A stretch of 64,000 nucleotides of DNA from Balanoglossus misakiensis. Taxonomy: Eukaryota; Hemichordata. Under the pieces are notes generated by a model. The model worked only from the letters and a program-made list of their open reading frames with translations, searched no databases and was not told where the DNA came from. Within the stretch, counting starts at the first letter, position 1. The number at the start of each line of letters is the position of its first letter. The position numbers and the translations under genes are program-made. Below are positions 46,198-57,227 of the stretch, piece after piece. The stretch covers positions 7,316,001-7,380,000 of the forward strand of contig CM082591.2 in NCBI GenBank assembly GCA_040954595.2. Reading direction: 5' to 3'.

Positions 46198-46209
46198 ATG
46201 GTTTCCTAG
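46198..46209 (+). promoter_or_regulatory. Minimal upstream ORF before TRAF6
   Basis: ATG GTT TCC TAG in a strong initiation context (CCCATGG) lies 10 nt before the TRAF6 start codon, in the same exon if the acceptor at 46192-46193 is used. It could lower or condition TRAF6 translation. The sequence is certain; the effect is inference. Confidence 0.5.
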
Positions 46210-46219
46210 CTGACCAATC

Positions 46220-49200
46220 ATGAGTGACCGACTGGAGTGTGGCATGCCAACGGGTCCAGGACCTCCGTCCGCCCTCGACCCCAGGTATCAGTCGCACCAT
46301 CCTCCAGACAGCATCGAAGGTTACGATGTGGAGTTTGTGCCCCAGCTGGAGCAGAAATACGAATGTCCCATTTGTTTGATGGCTTTACGGGATCCCATGC
46401 AGACGGAATGTGGACATCGATTCTGTCAAGCGTGCATTTTCCGGTCTATAAGGTAAGTCTGCATGGGAGCGTACATGATACATGTAACTCCAGGCTTGAG
46501 TACCCTTTCATATTGTTAAATTCATATCTGAACCTTTAAACAGTAAAAGTTAAAGACGCACTATCTGCAACTTAGCACTCCATATATAGCACTCGCCTAA
46601 AAGGTCATACTATATTTCTCGAATTGTACCCAAATCTGGGGTTATTGCTTAAATAAATTATGATAGTACACATTTGTACACACAAAATTATGCACATGCA
46701 CATAAGGCAATCATCGGCAGTTTTCCTGAGGAATCAATTTATACAAGTCTATACATGTCCTCTTCACCAGAGAATGACTGTATTTTTGTAACCATGGTAA
46801 TTTTTTCCCCACCAGAGATGCTGGTCCAAAGTGTCCGATTGACAACTCACCACTATCAAGGGAAAAGGTGTGTAATCAAATTTAGTTGTTTGTTTTTTCA
46901 ATTGGCAGCATTAAATCTACATAATTATATGTATGATTATTTTTGATGACAACCAAAAAATAAAACAATAGTATGTGCTTATCCAGAATAAAAGCTATTT
47001 TCACCTCAGCATTCAGTGAGGCCCTTTTTTCCCGACATTTTGATTTCATACATCCACACATACATTTTTACATTCTTATATTTTGATTTTGCTATCATTT
47101 GCAGGTCTTCCCAGATAATTTTGCAAAGCGAGAAATACTCAGCTTGATCATACGTTGTCCCAACTCAGGATGTAATACAACTTTTGAACTTAGGAATTTA
47201 GAAGTAAGTTTCGCCACTGTGTAACTCTACAGACATATTGTCAATGTGATGTACTCGGGTCATTGTGAAAGAGGGAGTGCTCAAGGCAGAGTTAATAACA
47301 CATGTCATGTTGGTGGTCAATTTGACTCTCTCATTCAAAATTTGGCACGATATCTCAAAATTTTTATTCCTAAATTTGAAGCTACAACTGTAGAATAATC
47401 TAAAGTCGTCTTGAGCAAAAAATGAGAAAAAGTTAACGTCTGATTTTCGAGGGGCATACTTATTTCCTTTCAAATTAAATGTAAATCAGTGTTCTCCCCA
47501 GGATTTTGGGAAATCATGACGACTAATTTGCATAACAATATAACCTAGTGTTATGTTAATTTAGTTCTATTGTCTTATCACAATTAAAGAGTGGTGGCCA
47601 CCATGTTTTAATTGCTCTGGGGAGAACACTGTAAATTCATTTCTCTTGATCGATAAATGTGTACAATTGTGCTTGACTTGTCTTTGTTTTGACATGCATT
47701 TTACTTGAATTGTATTATATTCTACAGCATCATCAATTGGAGTGTGAATTTTTACCAATACCCTGTCCTAATAACTGTGGTCTTACAGTTAAAAGACGTT
47801 CAATGGAGATACATTTACAAAATGAATGTCTCAAAAGATGTATACTTTGTCAACACTGCCATAGAGAATTTATCTATGATCAGGCCCAAGTAAGTATTTT
47901 ATTGCCTTTTCTATATGTTAGCCCCATGTAAGTAATATTAAAGGTCTACAGTCACTTCCAATTTACATACGCCCATATATGGCTGAAATGGTGCATTTGA
48001 GCGTTCTAAAGAACATGGTGGCGCTCTTTTTTTTGCGTGTGCCACCCAGTGAAAATCTGTGATTGGCTAGATCTCAATTTGTCATGGTAACTATTGCTAA
48101 TTTTCCATAGGTGACAATATACCTTTAAAGGGACATTAGCTGTAACTTTTGGCTTTATTACCAGTATTTTTGTTCTGTGTATCAAATGCAATTTCTTGTT
48201 CCACTCCAAACAGTATGCTAATATACCCAGTACTCCACTTGTCAACATAGCCTGTATGTATGTATGTGTGTGTATGTGTGTTGGAAAGTTTTAACTGCAG
48301 ATTTGTTGGAGCTGAGACGTTTTCAATTTGAGCTGATAGTGATACCTAATACAAATAATATGTATCGTCACAGACGAATTGTGTGCAAAATCTGCATCTT
48401 TTCAAATATTTCGGCTCAGTATTCTTTGAAATGCAAAGAAAATCATAAAAAATGTTTTATTTTGAATATTACCGTTGTGTATTCTTATTTTCTAGGTTCA
48501 CAAATCAAAATGCCCTGAATTACCAGTGTCATGTGATTATTGTGGAAAGGAACTGCCCAGACGAGAATTACCTCAACATATAGACAGCCAGTGTCTACAT
48601 GCAGTTATACCCTGCACATACAGTCATGTTGGCTGCCATCAAAAGGTAGGACATCATACTACTGTAAAACCTGTCTAAACTGAACCCTGCCTAATCTAGA
48701 AACCTGTCTATACCAAACACATTTTTCTGTCCCTTGGACATAGAAGCACATGTTAAAAGAAAACTCTATAAACTGGACACCTCTGCAAGCTGAACAATTT
48801 CTTCAGTCCCTTTGGTGTTCGCGTTAGGCAGGTTTTACTGTGTATTTAAATAATAACACTTTAGCGAGGGCAATATCATGATTTGTTTTGCTATTACGGT
48901 ATATTATATCAACTTCATTTTGTTACTTTCTTGACATTAAAATTTAATAAGAATGGGCCATATTTAAGGAATGGTGTTTACTTGTATCAGTGGTTAAATG
49001 AAATAGGGCCCAGAACATGCATTTTAACACTTTCCAGAAATACTCGTGCACTCCGAATATGGAGACAACAATTAGTTCCATGTCACATTCGTGTCAAATG
49101 AATGTTATTTTTAAGTGACAGAAATGTTTTTCCTGATATCTAAATCTTGCCTTCTTTGTTGTTTGATTATGCATTCAACTTTTTATATTCATATTCTGGG

Positions 49201-50384
49201 GCAAATGTAACAATGCATTATGGTCTTTTTAACCATGGCTTGCATAAATTAAAACATGCTCTCAACCAATTACAACGATGTAGTTGTAGGGATGTGACAC
49301 TTACAGAATATTAAAGATAAAGTTTCTTGTATGAACAGTTGTTTGATACGATTTTGTGTATTGCACTTTGCAGATGAAAAGACAAGAGCTTGCTAGTCAC
49401 TTACATGATTACATGGAGCAGCATTTGAAACTGGTGACGTATTTAGTGCAAGATCTCCGGCTCCAGATCGCGAGTGGAAACCATGAGAGACTAGAGTCAG
49501 GGACACAGCCTCGTTCCTGGCACCACACTGCGTCTCCACAAGTGACAGCCAAGGTACAACCGCGGCCGAAACCGAGCCCCGTGTCACCAGCATTTAGGTC
49601 TTCTAGTGAGCCCAGCAGCGCTTACGAGAGCTACGAACCCTCGGGCGCTTACGCCATAGACGCCCCCCCGAGGAGTGACGGTTATCGCTCGGGCGACGGC
49701 CACCGTTCGGGAGACTACGCGCTGTATCAGCACACGGGTCCCCGGTCGTTTCCGCAGGAGAGTCGCGACCTCCCCGTGTTGCGCGAGAAGCTGCGATACC
49801 AAGAAGCGCAGACGGTCATCCAAGAGCAGAGACTGCGCGAGCTTCAAAGCAAACTGGAGAGTCGAGACCGGGAGATTCTGATGCTGAACTCCAAACTGCA
49901 AAGACTCGAGAGCGTGGTTAGCAACGGTGTGTTCTTTTGGAAGGTGGAATGCTACTCTGAAATACAGCGTACAACAAGCACGGGCGAGACCAACGTTATG
50001 CACAGCCCTGCGTTTTACACCGGTTATTACGGATACAAACTTTGTCTGAGGGTTAATTTGAACGGGGTGGAATCCAACCTCGGTTCCTATGTTTCCCTAT
50101 TTGTCCACTTCATGCAAGGGGAATGGGACGACTTTTTAGAGTGGCCCTTTTCCGGGAAAATCACACTATCCATCCTGGATCAGAGCGATGACACCGAGGG
50201 CAGACAACACCTGAGCGAAACCCTGATCGCGAAACCGTCGCTGGCGGCATTTCAAAAACCGAAGTCCAATCGTAATCACAAGGGATTTGGCTACATGGAA
50301 TTTGCACCACTCTCCCAGCTGCGAAACAGGACGTACATCAAAAACAATTGCATTATTATCAAAGCAGCCGTCTACCCAAATTAA
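46220..50384 (+). CDS. TRAF6: TNF receptor-associated factor 6 (RING E3 ligase)
   Basis: By family, it joins K63-linked ubiquitin downstream of Toll/IL-1 receptors and TNFR members, activating TAK1, IKK and MAP kinases. Exons 46220-46452, 46816-46867, 47105-47203, 47728-47889, 48496-48645 and 49374-50384 join in phase to 568 aa (human 522). RING begins at Cys49 ([20 protein letters not shown]). TRAF-type zinc fingers span about 96-230, a Ser/Tyr/Pro/Gly-rich linker 271-364, a coiled coil 366-414, and the MATH/TRAF-C domain 416-568. Lys103 in [11 protein letters not shown] (codon 47126-47128) matches human Lys124. The peptide-binding residues of human TRAF6 (Arg392, Phe471, Tyr473) are kept as Arg458, Phe537 and Tyr539 (KLCLR; KGFGY). 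The linker is an insertion relative to vertebrates and is strikingly GC-rich. TRAF6 is preferred over other TRAFs because of the RING/GYDVEF start and GFGY. Confidence 0.96.
47487..47631 (-). mobile_element. CAGTGTTCTCCCC MITE, copy 2
   Basis: About 145 bp in TRAF6 intron 3. GTAAAT flanks both sides if the right end is taken as CACT. Inverted relative to 8091-8225. Confidence 0.6.
47942..48124 (-). mobile_element. AGGTATAC-type TTAA MITE
   Basis: 183 bp between TTAA 47938-47941 and 48125-48128. Ends AGGTCTACAGTCAC and GTGACAATATACCT. TRAF6 intron 4. Confidence 0.75.
48129..48252 (+). mobile_element. CATTAGCTGTAAC-type TTAA element, right part lost
   Basis: AGGGACATTAGCTGTAAC starts immediately after the TTAA shared with the preceding element. 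It breaks off after AACATAGCCTGTATGT. TRAF6 intron 4. Confidence 0.65.
48661..48840 (+). mobile_element. ACTGTAAAACCTG element, complete
   Basis: 180 bp, ACTGTAAAACCTGTCTAA to TTAGGCAGGTTTTACTG. It starts 15 bp after TRAF6 exon 5. Confidence 0.6.
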
Positions 50385-50469
50385 AGTACAAAAAAGACCA
50401 ATGGCTCTGAAAGAGGAAACATTACTAGAATATTTTGCAGCAACAAATTATAATCCGTCAAATTATTTT

Positions 50470-50632
50470 TGCAATATCAACAGAGATGACTGTTTTGCGA
50501 TGATTTTTTTTGCATTTTCTTATTTCACCAACTGCATTGTCAAAATTATGTTCACGTTTTTTTTTTTTTTTTCTGGCTGTCATAAAATTTGTGAAAATGT
50601 ATCGTTTCTGAAAATTTCCCGTTTTACAAAAA
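50470..50632. mobile_element. TTCGCG-type element remnant in TRAF6 3' UTR
   Basis: Decayed family interior (TTTTTGCAATATC, TTTTGCGATG, AAATTTGTGAAAATGTATCG, CCCGTTTTACA). It begins about 90 nt after the stop codon. Confidence 0.4.
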
Positions 50633-51060
50633 AACAAACATGAACCTAAGCAATGCGTAGTCTGTTGCCATTATGCGGTCTGAAGTTTTACTGAATGTCA
50701 AAATATTTTTGGGGGGTCCGGACACTCTTGTTTTTCATGAAAATGTTTATATAACCAACCATAGGGCTGTTACATTTGGTCTTATTGAATATGTACACAA
50801 ATACAAAATTGTGAGCGAAGGTAACTTGACTTGAAAGTGACCGAGTAGGAAATATAGAAACTTATTATGTAATACCCATAGACTGGTTGCATCATTTTGA
50901 CGTATCGTGACACAGGTACAATATATTGCCTAGTCTGAAATTTTACGTTTGTTCATTTTTTGATATTATACATATTTAATCAACTGCTTAGAAATGGTAC
51001 AACCAAATACAATGTATTTTGATTGTAGTTTTCTATCAAAATGTCCACTTCTAATGGAAC

Positions 51061-51066
51061 ATTAAA
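51061..51066 (+). promoter_or_regulatory. Candidate TRAF6 polyadenylation signal
   Basis: ATTAAA about 680 nt after the stop codon, just before dense repeats begin at 51125. Inferred from the hexamer. Confidence 0.3.
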
Positions 51067-51128
51067 GAAAAAAAAGTTAGCCATATGGCAGACATCATGT
51101 ATGACATTTTAGTCAAAATGTGTGTTAA

Positions 51129-51480
51129 AGGGACAAAGTCTCTCTCTCGCTGCCCTTTTCCCATTAATTATGTTTGATACAAGACACTGTTTATGTTAAT
51201 CGACATGTGGATATAAGGAATCAACGTTCAACCACACACAACTTCCATCCCGCTTATAGACACAAGAGTGAAAATCTCCCCAAAATGAATAATCGATCTC
51301 TACCATTTATTCATTTTGGGCGAGTTTTTACTCTCATATTCTACAAACGAGATGGAAGTTGTGTGTGGTCAAATGTTGATTCACTACATGTACACATGTA
51401 TATTAACATAAACGGTGTCTTGTATGAAACATAATTAATGGAAAAGGGGCGGCGAGAGAGAGAGAGAGACTTTTTCTTTT
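51129..51480. mobile_element. AGGGACAAAGTCTC fold-back MITE, copy 5
   Basis: TTAA lies at 51125-51128; the right end has decayed to GAGAGACTTTTTCTTTT. Confidence 0.7.
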
Positions 51481-51555
51481 CAAGTCACAATACAGGTAGT
51501 TGTTTAACAATGTATTGTGAAGTTGTAACTTGTTGGTTGTCTTCAAGCTTATTAA

Positions 51556-51701
51556 AGTGAACCCATCGTCGCACCACGCTTGCGCACTGAGTCTGTTGAT
51601 TGGGGCTGTCGTTGTGCGGGACTCGCTGGCAACGTGGGTAAAATCTATTGATTAGCAACAGACTCAGTGCGCAAGCGCGGCGCGACGATGGGTTCTTCAC
51701 T
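51556..51701. mobile_element. AGTGAACCCATCGTCGC fold-back MITE
   Basis: 146 bp after TTAA (51552-51555). Arms AGTGAACCCATCGTCGC and GCGACGATGGGTTCTTCACT plus an inner pair (CTTGCGCACTGAGTCTGTTG, AACAGACTCAGTGCGCAAG). The right TTAA has decayed to TGAA. Confidence 0.7.
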
Positions 51702-51851
51702 TGAAGCCAAAAATGCCAAGTTGTTTATTTTTGCAGTATGATTATATGTTGCAAGAAGTACTTTGTATTTTCACATGACAGCATTTAACCAATCAGAGGC
51801 AAGCTTAGTGATTCGACTTTTTTTTCTGTTACGTGTAATTTCTACATTTAA

Positions 51852-51936
51852 CCCTTTCACCCCCAGTTCTGTCTTTAGAGGTCCGACCTTACCATAGTTA
51901 ACAATGGGCTTGGACTGAACCATGGTGGTGAAAGGG
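51852..51936 (+). mobile_element. CCCTTTCACC short MITE
   Basis: 85 bp between TTAA 51848-51851 and 51937-51940. Confidence 0.75.
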
Positions 51937-52056
51937 TTAAACAACCAGACTAGAGTAACTTCTCTTTTTGTGTTTCGGAAACTCAACAAGCTGTAGGACA
52001 TTCAAACAGTACTTGATAACTTTATTGATTGGCAAAAGATTGTTTTATGCTTAGTT

Positions 52057-52084
52057 ATCTCATCTCATCTCATCTCATCTCATC
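52057..52084 (+). repeat. (TCTCA)n microsatellite
   Basis: Five to six uninterrupted ATCTC pentamers. Confidence 0.85.
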
Positions 52085-52568
52085 TACATCTTTGTGTAAA
52101 TTTTATGTTACTTGCCAGAATAGAATAATAACATTATGTGAAATAACTGTGTATGGTTATTTTGAATTTATTCCTTAGCAGTGTTGCCCTCTAAGCCAAT
52201 ATGACGCACCACTGACTCAACAAACTCACTGGTGACTCAAGAAAATTGTCCACACTACATGAAAAAGTATAGGGCTGACTCAGAGAAATTTCTAGAAATA
52301 CTCAAAGCTACTAATAATTACATTTGTTAGAGGGCACACTGTAATCCTAAATGCTAAATTTAACTTCATGATAATGACTCTCTGGTTTTGATAAAGTACC
52401 ATTCATAAGCAATACAGATTCAGTGACAGAAAATTAAATATTTGTGTGAAGAAACTAATTATTTCAGGGCAGCTTGCTGTTAGTCAGGGGAAAGGTCTCT
52501 CAAATTCTAATCCTTTGGAAAGATTCTTTGAAGTCAGTTGAGTTGTACTCCTGGTGTATTTCCATTAA

Positions 52569-52908
52569 AGGGACAAAGTCTCTCTCTCGCCCTTTTTCCA
52601 CTAATTATGTTTGATACAAGACACCCTTTATGTTATTCCACATGTGGATATATAGAGAATCAACGTTCAACCACACACCTTCCATCCCGCTTGTAGACAC
52701 AAGAGTGAAAAAAAACTCGCTAAAATGAATAATCGTTCTCTACCATTTATTCATTTTGGGTGAGTTTTTACTCTCATATCTTACTAGCAGGATGGAAGTT
52801 GTGTGTGGTTGTGTATACCGGTACACGTGTACATTAACATAAACAGTGTCTTGTATCAAACATAATTAATGGAAAAGGGGCAGCGAGAGAGAGAGAGACT
52901 TTGTCCCT
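52569..52908. mobile_element. AGGGACAAAGTCTC fold-back MITE, copy 6
   Basis: 340 bp between TTAA 52565-52568 and 52909-52912. Confidence 0.8.
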
Positions 52909-53176
52909 TTAACTGTTTTCTGATTAAAAGCTTCAGTCTTGTAGGACAGGTACATGATGTGGGGGCATTCACGTCTCTGTTTATTACCAGAACTGCCACG
53001 TCAGTGCAAAAAGGTTGTATCTGCATCTGTACAGATTTTTGCAGGAGTGCGAAAAAATTTGATTTTCAAATGGCAGTACATGTTTGCAAGCAAAAACACA
53101 TAAATATCAATACCTGACAAATGTGACAGTGTTTCCTAAAAGATAACATTTCTTAGCGAGGAACATACTCATTTAA

Positions 53177-53490
53177 AGGGCCACGATCGTCTTATGCGCA
53201 TGTGCCAAACCAGAAACTCTGGTTACAAAAAAATGCAGTCAATGCCTAACTACAAACAAGATGGCGGCCACCATAGTCTGTGTTGAAAATCGGGGAAAAG
53301 ACAGCAAATTGGGTGAAAAGAAGTGACAAAACTAATGTCTACTTAGTTATACGGTACACATGAACTATGGAAGGAAGCAAGGCTGTCCACTATTTGAATG
53401 CGTCGAAACAAAATTTGCAGAACATTTGGTTTTGACGTAATGTGTGTACACAAGAAATTACGCACAAGCGCATAAGACGATCGTCGGCCT
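53177..53490 (+). mobile_element. ACGATCGTC-type TTAA MITE, complete
   Basis: 314 bp between TTAA 53173-53176 and 53491-53494. Ends AGGGCCACGATCGTCTTATG and CATAAGACGATCGTCGGCCT; core ACAAGATGGCGGCCACCATA. Confidence 0.8.
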
Positions 53491-53499
53491 TTAATATTT

Positions 53500-55089
53500 A
53501 CATCAGATTTATGAATGTCCTGTAAAAATATGGAGACATGCATATACTGGTACAACCTTTGCTGTACTGCTGCAATGTAATATCCTCATTCAATCAAGAT
53601 GATGTGTGAGGGCGCTAGACTTGGGAAAAGGGTGTGCTCTGAGATTTATATACCTTCATCTAAATTCATTGAACTGACAGCTAGGTTGGTACATCATACT
53701 AATTGTGCATGACTATATGTATGATTTGTATTTCTTTGTAGAATTACATGTAAATACTTGTAATGTGCATATACGTCTTGTATGATTTTATTTGTAGAAT
53801 ATTGAATTACTGTACAGTTAATTCTGCTAAGAGTAATATTTAAAGAAAATTCTGACTCCTCAAGCAAAATATATCAATATATACATACATATAAATATAT
53901 ATTAATTTGTAATGTAGCAGTTAGCAATGTATGTATCCACTACCAATAACATTACAAAACTGTCACATATCAAAGAATGCTCCTTTTGCAATTGAAAGTT
54001 TGCCATCATGTACCTAGAAAAACGCTGGCATTTACTGGAGATATCTGTACCTTGACTGACTTCTACCAATCTTGTTTCCTGGCAAAAGGATCTTGATTTG
54101 CTCGATGACTCAATACTTGGTGCTATCATTGTCTTTGTTAAGTTTTGGTGTACCGGTATATTACCCTTTCACCACCATGGTTCAGTCCAAACCAATTGTT
54201 TTCTATGGTAAGGTTGGACATCTGCATAGAGAGCTGGGGGTGAAAGGGTTAAAGCAAAGAGAAAAGAAAATCTAATCATTTGACTACCAGTATGGTAGGT
54301 TTCATGTCAACTTGTTTTGGAAGGCAAAGGAAATCTGAGGAAATTATTTTGTTTCCACAAATAAGCCAGTACACTGACTGGACATGAAAACATAGATACT
54401 TGTGAGACTGTAATAGATTTTCAAACTCATTGTCAGATAATGTGATTGAATATTGTTCTAGTTCATTTTGTGTATTTCAGTGGTTTGTTAGTTTCATTTG
54501 CAAGTTTGACTTCACGTTAAGTTTTGAGAAATATGTGAAAAAAATTAAAAGGGTTAGTATACAGCTCTGTACTTTTCTCAAAGGCCATTATATCCCAAAA
54601 GTTGCTGCATAGCAATTACCATGATACTGAGATACTATAAGTATTAAAGAAATATGATATTCTAAATTTATGTAATGCATAATAAAAAATCTTGGTAAAA
54701 AATGCCTTAATAAAAGTTGTTAAAATTTACATTGCAGAAATGTTTTTAGTTGATATAACTGCTAAAAATTTGATTTTATTGACATTTGTTTTGTGTCAAA
54801 AGTTAATGGTTTTGTCCATGTTTAAAAGGACATACACCGTACCTGTAATTTCTTGGGGTTTTATTTTGGTACAATGTTAAAAAAATATTTGGTTATGTAC
54901 ATGTACTCGCAAAGGTATAGTGTGAAGTGTATACATTGTTCATGTGTATGTTAACTGTTAATTCAACAGTCTTCAGCATATGTTCACTAATGATTAGCAG
55001 ATTGGTCATTAAACGTTCTTTTTTTGTTTCCAAGACTTTCTAGTCTTGTCTGGTGCTTATTTCAAAGGGTAAATTGAGGTGGGGGAGGC
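53500..55089. other. AT-rich DNA without a recognised gene
   Basis: Apart from one 85-bp MITE nothing is recognised. Several AATAAA-like hexamers near 54680-54715 have no gene to serve, unless the TRAF6 transcript is very long. Confidence 0.4.
54164..54248 (-). mobile_element. CCCTTTCACC short MITE, inverted
   Basis: 85 bp, CCCTTTCACCACCATGG to TGGGGGTGAAAGGG, with TTAA 54249-54252. Confidence 0.7.
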
Positions 55090-55093
55090 TTAA

Positions 55094-55265
55094 AGATATA
55101 CGGTCACCTAGCTACAGTTACCATGGTAAATTGGGATCTAACCAATCATTGATTTTCAGTGGGTGGCACACGTGAAAAAAGCACAACTATATGTTCTTTA
55201 GAACGCTCAAATACACCATTTTAGCCACATATGGGCGTATGTAAATTGGAGGTAACCGTATACCT
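55094..55265 (+). mobile_element. AGGTATAC-type TTAA MITE
   Basis: 172 bp between TTAA 55090-55093 and 55266-55269. Opposite orientation to 47942-48124. Confidence 0.75.
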
Positions 55266-55499
55266 TTAATTGAAGGATTATTCAGTATAATATAAATCTG
55301 CTTAACTATATAGATTTAATTGATGGCCATAATGCCACCATCTGAGTAGAGCAAATCTATCATACTGCATTTTCTTTCCTGGAAAATAAACAGATTGATT
55401 AGCATGAGGTATTAAGAAACAACTGGATAGTTTTGGCATAAAAGACTTGAGACTGTCGCACACTGAAACATGATTTGCTGTCTTCTGAATATGTATTAA

Positions 55500-55846
55500 A
55501 GGGACAAAGTCTCTCTCTCACTGCCCTTTTTTCCATGAATTATGTTTGATACAAGACACCATTTATGTAATTCTACATGTGGATATGTAGTGAATCAACG
55601 TTCGACCACACACCTTCCATCCCGGTTGTAGACATGAGAGTGAAAAAACTCACCAAAATGAATAATCGTTCTTTACCATTTATTCATTTTGGGCGTGTTT
55701 TTACTGTCATATCATACAAGTGGGATGGAAGTTTTGTGTGGTTGATCATTGATTCACTATATATCCACATTTACATTAACATAAATGGTGTCTTGTATCA
55801 AACATAATTGATGGAAAAGGGGCAGCTGGAGCGAGACTTTGTCCCT
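55500..55846. mobile_element. AGGGACAAAGTCTC fold-back MITE, copy 7
   Basis: 347 bp between TTAA 55496-55499 and 55847-55850; the right TTAA is also the left border of the next element. Confidence 0.8.
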
Positions 55847-55850
55847 TTAA

Positions 55851-56185
55851 AGCTCCATTAGCAGTAACATTTCATTATGTTTCCAATATTGTTGTTATTT
55901 GTATCTACTTTGTCAAACATGATGAAACGCCAATCCTTTAGCTTATCAACACAACCTACTAGCATATGTGTATAGTCGTCATTGTTATTGTGTCAATTTT
56001 GAATTCAAGTCCACACTATAATTCATTTGTCAACAATAACAGTGGTCATTACACACATATGGGCTATGTTCAGAGATGGAGTACTGGGTATATTAACATG
56101 TCGTTCGGAGTAGAACAAGAAATTGTATTTGATAATCAAAACCAAAGTACTGAAAATGAAACCAAAAGTTACAGCTAATGTCCCT
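55851..56185 (-). mobile_element. CATTAGCTGTAAC-type TTAA element, complete
   Basis: 335 bp between TTAA 55847-55850 and 56186-56189. Ends AGCTCCATTAGCAGTAAC and GTTACAGCTAATGTCCCT. Confidence 0.75.
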
Positions 56186-56189
56186 TTAA

Positions 56190-57227
56190 TGTAAAAATGG
56201 AATAATATAGTAGTGCACGTTGTCAGCAGTAACTGATTTCACAAAAAATTGCTCTGTGCTTTTTTGTGTGGAACTGTTTATTAGAAATTAGATTAAAGAG
56301 TAAATTATCAAATAAAGTAAGAAATCTACAATATTGCATATTACGCTGTGCAAGTTGATGTTTAACAAGACAGCAGATCCTGCGAAGGTAGTTGCACATG
56401 TGCAGTTCAGGCAACCCTCCCCTTTTAAAATATTGTCATCATCTTTCACAAAATTAATCCTCTATAACCTTTTCCACTTATTTTCTAAAATTTTGATAAA
56501 AACTTGTAGGCAATGCAAACTTTTGACAATTTGGTCCATTGAGCAGACGGCAACAAAATTCCAATCACTATAAAAAATATCAAAAACTTTAGTATATAAA
56601 GGTACTAATAACTCTTGAGTTTATGAAGCTGTAGGGCATTTTTTCAAAGGTTTTTAGACTTGAATAGCTGACATGTTGTCAAGGGAGACTGGCAATTGAA
56701 CTTTGACAGTGTCTGGATCTCCACTGTGTTGGGCCACTGTAAGTAAACTCTTTGTTTTGCACCCTCATGCACATCATTTTTGGTTTCTTTCGTTTTTTGA
56801 CGATTTTAGACATAGACATGTTTTTCTGACCACAAAACTCTGTTAAATTTTTTAAATAATTTGTTCATATTACCTGCAAGGTTGAGGTGTATGTGTTATG
56901 AACAATGAAGTTGAAAATTACTACTTTGATTCTTGAATGAATCAGTCTGTGACAAGGATCTAAATATATATAAATTCCATGTACTTTATTAAATTTCCTG
57001 TTTTTGTTTTTCGATCACTTATCCGTAAACCTTTCAAAACTTTGAGTGGATGCAAAACAAAGAAATCACTTTCTTTGGCCTTATTTTACAGATCACATGA
57101 CAAGCATTGTGTTAGCTCCAAGGTACTCAAAGCCACTCACTGGAACTTGTCTGCAGTTTTTTTTTCTCCTGGCGAACACCAACTTCCTTGTATAATTTGA
57201 GGATTCATACATTTATTAGTGTACCTG
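56190..57227. other. AT-rich DNA without a recognised gene
   Basis: No family-like coding frame, no complete repeat. Confidence 0.4.

Noticed and set aside
49356-49373. ATG at 49356 as start of a separate gene
   Set aside because: It precedes the TRAF6 exon 6 acceptor; the protein continues in phase from exon 5.
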